5,160 bases of DNA, from the NCBI GenBank assembly GCA_030668505.1, contig DAOUTV010000171.1, positions 1 to 5,160 of the forward strand. Direction: 5' to 3'. A program made the position numbers and the translations under genes. Under the pieces are notes generated by a model, which was not told the DNA's origin, searched no databases, and worked only from the letters and a program-made list of their open reading frames with translations. This document shows, piece after piece, positions 1-5,160 of this stretch; within the stretch, counting starts at the first letter, position 1; each line of letters starts with the position of its first letter. The DNA is from Desulfobacterales bacterium (lineage in GTDB: Bacteria > Desulfobacterota > Desulfobacteria > Desulfobacterales > C00003060).

Positions 1-82
1 AGCTTCAGCGGAGTCCCTTTGCTAACAGCCAGTTAGGCCTGCCCTGGCGCGACATCCCAAGATGATTTTGGTGCCCATGTAG

Positions 83-115
83 TCCCGGTCTGGGCCAGGG
101 GCTCTTCAACCGGGA
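83..115. repeat. Inverted repeat TCCCGGT / ACCGGGA
   Basis: TCCCGGT at 83-89 is the exact reverse complement of ACCGGGA at 109-115, with a 19-base spacer that contains a smaller CTGG-G-CCAG palindrome (90-98). The RNA could fold into a 7 bp stem. No T-run follows on either strand, so it is not an intrinsic terminator. It might be the processed 3' region of an upstream transcript or part of a dispersed intergenic repeat; function unknown. Confidence 0.4.
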
Positions 116-134
116 ACCGTGAACGTTGAACCGC
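107..134. repeat. Imperfect 7-base tandem repeat (consensus GAACCGN)
   Basis: Four in-phase 7-base units are readable: CAACCGG, GAACCGT, GAACGTT and GAACCGC, followed by a shifted, decayed unit (TCAACCC, 135-141). The AAC core keeps phase in all four. Short heptamer arrays of the GTGAACG/GAACCGT kind are, to my knowledge, frequent in intergenic DNA of Desulfobacterota, which fits the taxonomic guess. The tract is short and degenerate, so it may be a relic. No function is claimed. Confidence 0.45.
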
Positions 135-181
135 TCAACCCGGGATTAAATAATTTTGGGAAAAGATTAACTAAGAAATGT

Positions 182-210
182 TTGACAAGCCATAAAAAAA
201 AATATATCTT
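182..210 (+). promoter_or_regulatory. Sigma-70-type promoter of tRNA-Gly
   Basis: A perfect -35 box TTGACA (182-187) is followed by a 17-base spacer and TATCTT (205-210; four of six matches to TATAAT, including the first T, the A and the last T). The upstream 30 bases are A/T-rich. Transcription would begin near 217, giving a leader of about 70 bases before the tRNA. This is the best promoter in the window and probably drives the tRNA and, by read-through, the rimP-nusA-infB genes. Confidence 0.7.
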
Positions 211-287
211 GCCAAATTAAGTGTTTGGGAATTTCCTTTTTTGTGCAAAGTAGCCGCTCATTTAAGTTCGCGATTTTGTGAGTTGAA

Positions 288-363
288 GCGGGTGTAGCTC
301 AGTTGGTAGAGTACAAGCTTCCCAAGCTTGGTGTCGCGGGTTCGAGTCCCGTTGCCCGCTCCA
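288..363 (+). tRNA. tRNA-Gly, anticodon CCC
   Basis: A complete 76-base cloverleaf can be folded by hand. Acceptor stem: 288-294 with 353-359, including two G-U type pairs at the inner end. D stem: 297-300 with 309-312, loop AGTTGGTA. Anticodon stem: 314-318 with 326-330, loop TTCCCAA, anticodon CCC at 321-323, which reads GGG glycine codons. Variable loop: 331-335. T stem: 336-340 with 348-352, loop TTCGAGT. The discriminator base is T360 (U73, usual for bacterial tRNA-Gly) and the CCA end is encoded at 361-363. It lies downstream of a strong promoter and upstream of the rimP-nusA-infB genes, a place taken by metY (initiator tRNA) in E. coli. Confidence 0.97.
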
Positions 364-369
364 TTTTGG

Positions 370-404
370 CCCGCCTACGGCGGGATTAGCCGTTTTCCCT
401 TTTT
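370..404 (+). terminator. Hairpin cluster after tRNA-Gly, weak terminator candidate
   Basis: Two mutually exclusive hairpins are visible seven bases after the tRNA CCA. One is G/C-rich: CCCGCC (370-375), loop TAC, GGCGGG (379-384). The other is ACGGC (377-381), seven-base loop, GCCGT (389-393), followed at once by T-rich sequence (TTTTCCCTTTTT, 393-404), the form of a weak intrinsic terminator. They share 377-384, so only one can form at a time. The cluster could end part of the tRNA transcripts, or define the 3' trailer for tRNA processing. The 5 bp stem is short and the T-run is broken by CCC, so real termination is uncertain. Confidence 0.4.
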
Positions 405-446
405 GAGGCAATGTCTTTGTGGCTCCGCCATAGACGGATAAAGCAT

Positions 447-476
447 TTGCTTCGATCAGTGGATATTTTCGATAAT
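447..476 (+). promoter_or_regulatory. Weak candidate promoter upstream of rimP
   Basis: TTGCTT (447-452, three of six matches to TTGACA) lies 18 bases upstream of GATAAT (471-476, five of six matches to TATAAT). A start near 483 would give a separate rimP-nusA-infB transcript, but this would still cross the terminator at 543-569. The -35 box is poor and it overlaps a small AAGCA/TGCTT palindrome, so this may be chance. Confidence 0.25.
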
Positions 477-542
477 CTTTGCCCTTGGTTTTTTTCTCAA
501 GTAGTTTAATAAGAAGGTTATTGAGATAGACCGTGGCGGGGG

Positions 543-569
543 AAACGGGCAAAGGCCCGTTTTTTTTTT
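543..569 (+). terminator. Intrinsic terminator/attenuator before rimP
   Basis: AAACGGGC (543-550) and GCCCGTTT (555-562) form an 8 bp stem with a four-base AAAG loop, followed by an unbroken run of ten T (560-569). This is a textbook rho-independent terminator on the plus strand. It sits 180 bases after the tRNA and only two bases before the rimP ATG, so it would end tRNA transcripts and let only read-through RNA into rimP, nusA and infB. In E. coli the metY-rimP-nusA-infB operon also has termination between tRNA and rimP and is autoregulated by NusA; the same role here is an inference. Confidence 0.85.
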
Positions 570-571
570 GG

Positions 572-1042
572 ATGAATGAGTGGGCCCAAAAATTTATCGC
601 CGATGTGGAGCTCTTAGCAGAACCGCTCCTGAAGTCAGAAGGGATAAACTTGATCGACGTGGAATATCGAAGAGAACCCAAAGGCTGGGTCTTGCAAGTT
701 TATATAGATAAACAAGGGGGGGTCACCTTAGACGATTGTGCAGTTATCAGTAATCAATTGGGAGACATCTTAGACGCAAGAATGCACTGTGATGAGCCTT
801 ATCACCTTGAGGTCTCATCGCCGGGTATTGACCGGCCATTAACTAAGCCAAAACATTTTGCCTACTTTGAAGGCAGGTCGGCGGTTATCAAGACTAATCG
901 CTTTGTGCAAGGGGAAAAGCATTTCAAGGGGACGCTTGCTGGATTTTCAGAAGGCGTGGTTAGGCTTCTAGTTGACGACCGGCCTGTCGCTATCCCATTT
1001 GAAGCAATTGTAAAGGCACATCTCGACTGGACGTTTTCATAG
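572..1042 (+). CDS. rimP: Ribosome maturation factor RimP
   Basis: 156 residues, the usual size of the family (about 150 in E. coli). RimP binds the 30S precursor in the cytoplasm and is needed for its maturation. The N-terminal alpha/beta domain (about 1-85) ends in the hallmark YHLEVSSPGIDRPL (77-90), and VTLDDCAVIS (51-60) is also typical; the C-terminal SH3-like barrel (about 91-156) contains AIPFEAIVKAHL (140-151). The frame is open upstream to a GTG at 533, but those 13 extra codons are translated from the terminator stem and T-run and have no family counterpart, so ATG 572 is chosen. No Shine-Dalgarno sequence precedes this ATG: the preceding bases are the terminator T-run plus GG. The stop codon overlaps the nusA ribosome binding site, and nusA starts 9 bases later, so the two genes are probably co-translated. 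Confidence 0.95.
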   Translation: MNEWAQKFIADVELLAEPLLKSEGINLIDVEYRREPKGWVLQVYIDKQGGVTLDDCAVISNQLGDILDARMHCDEPYHLEVSSPGIDRPLTKPKHFAYFEGRSAVIKTNRFVQGEKHFKGTLAGFSEGVVRLLVDDRPVAIPFEAIVKAHLDWTFS

Positions 1043-1045
1043 GAG
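1041..1045 (+). promoter_or_regulatory. Ribosome binding site of nusA
   Basis: AGGAG lies six bases upstream of GTG 1052 and overlaps the rimP stop codon TAG (1040-1042). This good spacing supports the GTG start for nusA and suggests translational coupling with rimP. Confidence 0.85.
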
Positions 1046-1051
1046 AAAAAG

Positions 1052-2401
1052 GTGTCGAAAATACTAATTTCGGAAGTAAGAAGAGTCATTGAACAAGTCA
1101 GTCGTGACCGGGGCATTGAGAAGGAAGTTCTCGTAAAGACTCTTGAAGAAGCACTCAGGTCCGCTGCCAGAAAAAAATTTGGAACGAGGGTAGATATCGA
1201 AGCCCACTATAATGAAGAACAGGGGGAAATTGAGGTTTTCCTCTTCAAAGACGTGGTTGAAAAGGTCACCGAACCGGAACTGGAAGTAGACATAGAAGAG
1301 GGTCGCAAGCTTGACCCAGGGTGTCAAGTGGGAGACAGCCTAGGGACTAAGATGGACGCAACAACCTTTGGGAGAATTGCTGCACAGTCGGCAAAGCAGG
1401 TTATCATACAGAAAATGAAAGATGCCGAACGGAGCGTAGTCTACGAAAGTTATACCAATAGAAAAGGGGAAATCATTAACGGGATAGTTCAAAGGATAGA
1501 CAAACGGGACATTATCGTCAACCTAGGTCGGACCGAAGGGATTCTCCCTGTAGGCGAGCAGATTCCTAGGGAAACCTGTCGTCGTGGAGAGAGGATTCGG
1601 GCTTACATATTAGACGTGCTTGAAGAGTCCCGCGGCCCCCAGGTAATACTGTCTCGAAGTCATCCGCAGTTCCTGATAACGCTGTTTAAGACTGAGGTGC
1701 CGGAAATTAGCGAGGGAATAGTAGAGATTATGGCAGCAGCCCGCGAACCAGGCGGTCGCGCAAAGATCGCCGTGACATCCAATGATTCTGATATTGATCC
1801 TGTAGGCGCTTGTGTTGGCATGAAAGGGACACGGGTTCAAAGTGTGGTTCACGAATTGAAAGGAGAAAAGATTGATATCATTCCTTGGCATAGCGACCCG
1901 GCAAAGTTCGTATGCAATGCCTTGTCACCAGCCGAGATCTCCCGGGTTGTGATTGACGAAGTCAACGGGTCAATGGAGGTAATTGTACCGGATGAATATT
2001 TGTCGGTGGCCATTGGGAGACGAGGGCAAAACGTGCGCCTTGCCTCAAGGTTAACAGGCTGGAGCATCGATGTGAAGAGTGAAACCGACTATAGCCGTGC
2101 CATGCAGATCGGCTATGACTCCTTGATGGGTCTTCCAGGGGTAGGGTCCAGCACAGCCGATGCCCTTTACGAACAAGGTTTCTATTCAATTGAAGAACTT
2201 GCCAATGCCTCTACTGAGGAACTGCTTCAGATTAAAGGAATCAGCGAGAAAAAAGCGCAAACCCTGTTGGAATCGGCCAGAGAGGCCATCGAGATGATGG
2301 TTGCAAACGACTATAAGAAGAACGATAAAGACATATCTGAAGAAATGGCCGGCCAGAGCAGCCCTGAGGGGGCTGCGGATGATGCGAAAGATCCCGGGTG
2401 A
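1052..2401 (+). CDS. nusA: Transcription termination/antitermination factor NusA
   Basis: 449 residues. NusA binds RNA polymerase near the RNA exit channel, stimulates pausing and intrinsic termination, and takes part in rRNA antitermination. Domains in order: N-terminal polymerase-binding domain (about 1-130, containing the conserved TFGRIAAQSAKQVIIQKMKDAER, 105-127); S1 domain (about 137-203, GIVQRIDKRDIIVNLGRTEG, ending with VILSRSHP); KH1 with GMKG (256-259) after DIDPVGACVG; KH2 with GRRG (322-325) in IGRRGQNVRLAS; then a C-terminal helix-hairpin-helix region (about 355-416, LPGVGSSTADALYEQGF and IKGISEKKAQTLL), which looks like one copy of the acidic repeat that E. coli NusA (495 residues) has twice. 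A low-complexity acidic tail (417-449) ends the protein. The GTG start is supported by AGGAG six bases upstream. It lies 9 bases after rimP and 111 bases before infB, the standard order. Autoregulation through the upstream terminator is plausible. Confidence 0.98.
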   Translation: MSKILISEVRRVIEQVSRDRGIEKEVLVKTLEEALRSAARKKFGTRVDIEAHYNEEQGEIEVFLFKDVVEKVTEPELEVDIEEGRKLDPGCQVGDSLGTKMDATTFGRIAAQSAKQVIIQKMKDAERSVVYESYTNRKGEIINGIVQRIDKRDIIVNLGRTEGILPVGEQIPRETCRRGERIRAYILDVLEESRGPQVILSRSHPQFLITLFKTEVPEISEGIVEIMAAAREPGGRAKIAVTSNDSDIDPVGACVGMKGTRVQSVVHELKGEKIDIIPWHSDPAKFVCNALSPAEISRVVIDEVNGSMEVIVPDEYLSVAIGRRGQNVRLASRLTGWSIDVKSETDYSRAMQIGYDSLMGLPGVGSSTADALYEQGFYSIEELANASTEELLQIKGISEKKAQTLLESAREAIEMMVANDYKKNDKDISEEMAGQSSPEGAADDAKDPG

Positions 2402-2512
2402 GACAACTGGACCTGAGGAGAGAATATAGTTCGCCTTGCTCACGATGGGCTCATAACCAGGAAGAAGAAATGGGTGTAGTATTGCCCGGATACTCAAAGC
2501 AGGGAGAAATGA
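2402..2512 (+). other. nusA-infB spacer; ylxR absent, a 51-codon frame present
   Basis: Many bacteria carry ylxR (DUF448, about 90 residues) here, but 111 bases are too few and none of the three frames shows its cysteine/arginine motif. One plus-strand frame starts at GTG 2398, overlapping the nusA stop (GTGA), and runs to TAA 2551-2553, crossing into infB in another frame: 51 codons beginning VRQLDLRREYSS. Within it, ATG 2470 has AGGAAG upstream at 2459-2464. The frame has no recognisable family and overlaps the IF-2 start, so I regard it as probably non-coding. No terminator is seen, so nusA and infB are likely co-transcribed. Confidence 0.5.
2501..2506 (+). promoter_or_regulatory. Ribosome binding site of infB
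   Basis: AGGGAG lies six bases upstream of ATG 2513. A second ATG at 2509 is closer but belongs to a different, short frame; the distance and the conserved IF-2 N-terminus (MAKIRIYELAKQL) fix the start at 2513. Confidence 0.8.
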
Positions 2513-5160
2513 ATGGCAAAAATTCGAATTTACGAACTTGCCAAACAGCTTAATATGACCAACAAGTTGCTTCTGGATAGGCTAAAAGACATCAATATAG
2601 CTGTGAAAAGCCACATGAGTGTCATTGATGAAGAAGCAGTTGCTGGCATCAAAGAAGCGCTTTTCCAAGGCAAGTCAGAAATAGTAACTGAGAAACGAAT
2701 CAAAGGCACAATTATCAGAAGGCGGAAAAAGGTAATCGAAAAGAAACCGGAAGCAGAAGCGATTACTCCTGTTGCCAAGGTAGAGGGTGAAGTGCCATCC
2801 GAGCTCACAGAAAAAGAAACACCCAAGGTAATGCCGGACCAGATTGTTCCCCCTGTGTCCGATGAAATCCCCAAGGAAAAGGTGGCCAAGATTGTTGAAC
2901 CTGAAAAGTCTGCTGCCAGGACTGCAGTGGAAACGAGTAAGGAGGCTGTTTCTGAACCCGTGGAGGTAGAGGCTAAGCCTGAAAAGGCAAAGTCGGCAAA
3001 AAAAGCCAGGATAAAGAAGAAACCAAAGGCAAAAAAGGAACGACCGGCTAAGATCATTAAAATGCCGGAAGTCGAACCGGTTGCCGATGTCATCTCCCAA
3101 AAGGAGCGGGCTAAGCCGGTCAAAGAAAAGGCAAAACCCTCAACACACCTGAAGGTTGTTCCCAAGCCCAAAGAAGAAAGGCCGGCAACCGCTAAGGTCA
3201 AAGCCAAGAAGAAGGAAAAAAAGAAACCCGTCAAACCGGAAGAACGAGAGCAGTTTTTCAAGAAAAAGATCACCTTTAGAAAGAAGGAAGTCCTGGACAA
3301 ATCGGACCTCTACGATGCAAAAGCTCTAAGGTCCCGTAAGGGCCGCAAGCAGCGCAAAGGGAAGGTGGCAATCAAAGGCGACAAAACATTGATTACCACC
3401 CCCAAGGCCATCAAACGTCGTATCAAGATCGACGAAGTAATTGTGGTATCAAATTTAGCCAAGCGGATGGGAGTAAAGGCGAGTGCAGTAATCAAGGAAT
3501 TAATGGCTCTTGGTGTCATGGCCACCCTGAACCAGGCTATCGATTTTGAAACTGCCGGTGTGGTTGCAAGCGAGTTCGAGTACGAAGTCGAAAAGGTCTC
3601 TTTCGAGGAAGAGAGTCTCATAAGTGCTGAAAAGGATGAGCCGGAAAAATTGAAACCCAGACCGCCTGTGGTGACCATTATGGGACATGTTGACCACGGC
3701 AAGACATCTCTGTTGGACGTCATACGGCAAACCAACGTCATCGATGGCGAAACAGGCGGCATCACCCAGCATATCGGAGCCTATAATGTAGCCCTCAAGA
3801 AGGGGCAGATAGTATTCCTTGATACGCCCGGCCATGAGGCATTTACGGCTATGCGTGCCAGGGGGGCGGAAATAACCGATTTAGTTGTTTTGGTAGTAGC
3901 GGCCGACGATGGGGTAATGCCTCAAACCCTTGAAGCTATCAACCATGCCAGGGCGGCCGGTGTGCCTATTATGGTAGCCGTAAACAAGATTGACAAACCA
4001 GAGGCAGATCCTGAGCGGGTGAAACGCCAATTGGCAGAACACGGCCTCTCCCCCGAGGAATGGGGTGGTGATACCGTCTTTGTGAATGTGTCGGCTAAGC
4101 AAGAGAAAGGAATCGATGAACTTCTGGAGATGATTCTCCTCCAGGCAGAGGTTCTGGAATTGAAGGCAAATCCTGACAAACTTGCACTGGGACATGTTAT
4201 TGAGGCCAAGCTTGATCCTGGTAGGGGTTCGGTAGCCACGGTAATGGTTCAAAGGGGAACCCTTCATGCCGGTGATGCAGTCATATGTGGACTTTTTCAT
4301 GGAAGAGTTCGAGCTATGATTGATGATCGGGGCAAAGGTCTAAAGAGCGCCGGGCCATCCATGCCGGTCGAGATTCAAGGTCTGTCCGGGGTTCCGATGG
4401 CTGGTGACGACTTTATGGCCTTGGCTGACGAGAAGGTGGCAAAACAAGTAAGTTTCCATCGTACCCAGAAGCATCGGGGGCGCGAGCTGGCACAGAGTAG
4501 CAGGTTGACCCTGGAAAAATACCATGAACAAATGGAAGCTGCCCTTGTCAAGGACCTGAACATAATCCTCCGGGCCGACGTGCAGGGATCTGTCGAGGCC
4601 TTATCAGAAGCCATACAAAAGATTGCATCAACAGAGGTAAAGGTCAACATAGTCCATTCCGCCACTGGGGCGATCACAGAGTCGGATATTATGCTGGCCG
4701 CGGTATCCAACGCTATCGTCTTCGGTTTTAATGTCCGGCCCAATCCCAAGGTACGTGACCTGGCAACTGAGCAAGATGTAGATATCCGATTCTATGATGT
4801 GATCTACAATGTTATTAACGATATTAAAGGGGCAATGGTAGGCCTGATGGAGCCCACGTACAAGGAGCATATCGTGGGACGGGCAGAAACAAGGGAGATA
4901 TATAATATCCCGAAGGTCGGAACCATTGCGGGTAGCTATGTGACCGAAGGGAAAATCGAACGTGGCCAGCCTGTCCGGCTCATCCGCGACGGAGTTGTAG
5001 TCTATAGCGGAAAGATAGCCTCCTTGCGTCGCTTCAAAGATGACATCAAAGAAGTACAAAGCGGCTACGAATGCGGCATTGGCATCGAAAACTACAATGA
5101 TATAAAGATCAAGGACATAATGGAATGTTACGAAATGGAAGAGATCAAACCTGTCCTTGA
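2513..5160 (+). CDS. infB: Translation initiation factor IF-2 (3' end cut by window)
   Basis: 882 codons are visible and no stop is reached; the last residues read YEMEEIKPVL, the usual IF-2 ending, so only a few codons are probably missing. IF-2 is the GTPase that brings formyl-Met-tRNA to the 30S subunit and promotes subunit joining. Domains: IF2_N (about 1-55, MAKIRIYELAKQLNMTNKLL); a long Lys/Pro/Ala/Glu-rich flexible linker (about 68-290); a second IF2_N-like module (about 303-360); the G domain (about 384-550) with G1 GHVDHGKT (391-398), G2 GGITQ (415-419), G3 DTPGH (437-441), G4 NKID (491-494) and G5 SAK (527-529), all intact; beta-barrel domain II (about 555-650); domain III starting near NIILRADVQGSVEAL (683); and the C-terminal fMet-tRNA-binding C2 barrel (about 789-882). 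Start ATG 2513 has AGGGAG six bases upstream. The length matches long IF-2 forms such as E. coli (890). Co-transcription with nusA is likely. Confidence 0.98.
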   Translation, partial: MAKIRIYELAKQLNMTNKLLLDRLKDINIAVKSHMSVIDEEAVAGIKEALFQGKSEIVTEKRIKGTIIRRRKKVIEKKPEAEAITPVAKVEGEVPSELTEKETPKVMPDQIVPPVSDEIPKEKVAKIVEPEKSAARTAVETSKEAVSEPVEVEAKPEKAKSAKKARIKKKPKAKKERPAKIIKMPEVEPVADVISQKERAKPVKEKAKPSTHLKVVPKPKEERPATAKVKAKKKEKKKPVKPEEREQFFKKKITFRKKEVLDKSDLYDAKALRSRKGRKQRKGKVAIKGDKTLITTPKAIKRRIKIDEVIVVSNLAKRMGVKASAVIKELMALGVMATLNQAIDFETAGVVASEFEYEVEKVSFEEESLISAEKDEPEKLKPRPPVVTIMGHVDHGKTSLLDVIRQTNVIDGETGGITQHIGAYNVALKKGQIVFLDTPGHEAFTAMRARGAEITDLVVLVVAADDGVMPQTLEAINHARAAGVPIMVAVNKIDKPEADPERVKRQLAEHGLSPEEWGGDTVFVNVSAKQEKGIDELLEMILLQAEVLELKANPDKLALGHVIEAKLDPGRGSVATVMVQRGTLHAGDAVICGLFHGRVRAMIDDRGKGLKSAGPSMPVEIQGLSGVPMAGDDFMALADEKVAKQVSFHRTQKHRGRELAQSSRLTLEKYHEQMEAALVKDLNIILRADVQGSVEALSEAIQKIASTEVKVNIVHSATGAITESDIMLAAVSNAIVFGFNVRPNPKVRDLATEQDVDIRFYDVIYNVINDIKGAMVGLMEPTYKEHIVGRAETREIYNIPKVGTIAGSYVTEGKIERGQPVRLIRDGVVVYSGKIASLRRFKDDIKEVQSGYECGIGIENYNDIKIKDIMECYEMEEIKPVL

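Larger units (their letters stand above)
1..181. other. Intergenic region upstream of tRNA-Gly, no gene supported
   Basis: No convincing coding region is visible on either strand. Plus-strand frames close at about 25, 36 and 65, so only a short C-terminal tail of an upstream gene (at most about 20 codons, frame ending in TGA at 63-65) could be present, and its residues suggest no family. I recognise no known structured RNA. The stretch holds a 7-base inverted repeat, a heptad repeat (both listed separately) and, from about 147 to 180, an A/T-rich segment just upstream of the tRNA promoter that could act as an UP element. Confidence 0.5.

Noticed and set aside
1..5. The window begins with AGCTT, the overhang side of a HindIII cut
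   Set aside because: It could mark a HindIII clone end, but the window contains other uncut AAGCTT sites (for example 315-320 and 324-329), and five bases are weak evidence; it says nothing about biology.
224..246. Small GGAA/TTCC palindrome followed by six T in the tRNA leader
   Set aside because: The arms are too close for a stable loop and the stem is only four pairs, so it cannot serve as a terminator.
288..363. tRNA-Gly as an integration site for a mobile element
   Set aside because: tRNA 3' ends are common attachment sites, but no integrase gene and no repeated copy of the tRNA 3' end are found in the window, and the flanking genes are in their normal conserved order.
533..571. GTG start at 533 for rimP, giving 13 more residues
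   Set aside because: The extra codons are the terminator stem and T-run (giving GKGPFFFW), lack a well-placed ribosome binding site and go beyond the usual RimP N-terminus.
262..681. Reverse-strand open frame of 139 codons across the tRNA and the rimP start
   Set aside because: Its residues RDSNPRHQAWEACTLPTE are the reverse-strand translation of the tRNA-Gly gene, a well-known false protein in databases; the rest is antisense to the terminator and rimP. There is no support for coding.
2530..3300. Reverse-strand open frame of 256 codons rich in Ser, Phe and Leu
   Set aside because: It is the antisense of the Lys/Glu/Pro-rich linker of IF-2. Reverse-complemented lysine and glutamate codons give Phe, Leu and Ser, so a long open frame arises from composition alone.
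3310..5059. Several reverse-strand open frames within infB
   Set aside because: All lie opposite the intact, strongly conserved GTPase and C-terminal domains of IF-2 and show no recognisable family.

Overview
The window holds the front part of a classic bacterial translation/transcription operon, all on the plus strand: a tRNA-Gly gene, then rimP, nusA and infB. The tRNA encodes its own CCA end and a U73 discriminator, genes start from ATG or GTG, and base composition is close to balanced. The protein sequences look to me most like those of Desulfobacterota (the former delta-proteobacteria). That assignment rests on the general feel of the RimP, NusA and IF-2 sequences and on the heptad intergenic repeat; no database search was possible. 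Confidence in Bacteria is very high and in the phylum moderate.

Layout. Positions 1-181 carry no supported gene; they hold an inverted repeat, a short imperfect 7-base tandem repeat and an A/T-rich stretch. A good sigma-70-type promoter (TTGACA, 17-base spacer, TATCTT) at 182-210 drives tRNA-Gly(CCC) at 288-363. The 208 bases between the tRNA and rimP contain a hairpin cluster just after the tRNA, a weak second promoter candidate, and a textbook intrinsic terminator at 543-569 whose T-run ends two bases before the rimP start codon. rimP (572-1042) is followed after 9 bases by nusA (1052-2401, GTG start). A 111-base gap then leads to infB (2513 to beyond the right edge), which is nearly complete: 882 codons are visible and the familiar C-terminal end of IF-2 has been reached.

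How the parts fit. RimP matures the 30S subunit, NusA controls RNA polymerase pausing, termination and antitermination, and IF-2 brings initiator tRNA to the ribosome. In E. coli the same genes follow a tRNA gene (metY) with termination signals in between, and NusA feeds back on its own operon. Here a tRNA-Gly stands in the metY place and a strong terminator separates it from rimP, so a similar attenuation arrangement is a reasonable inference. The ylxR gene often found between nusA and infB is absent. I see no mobile element, CRISPR array, defence system or other clearly new system; the most interesting part is the tRNA/terminator/rimP leader.
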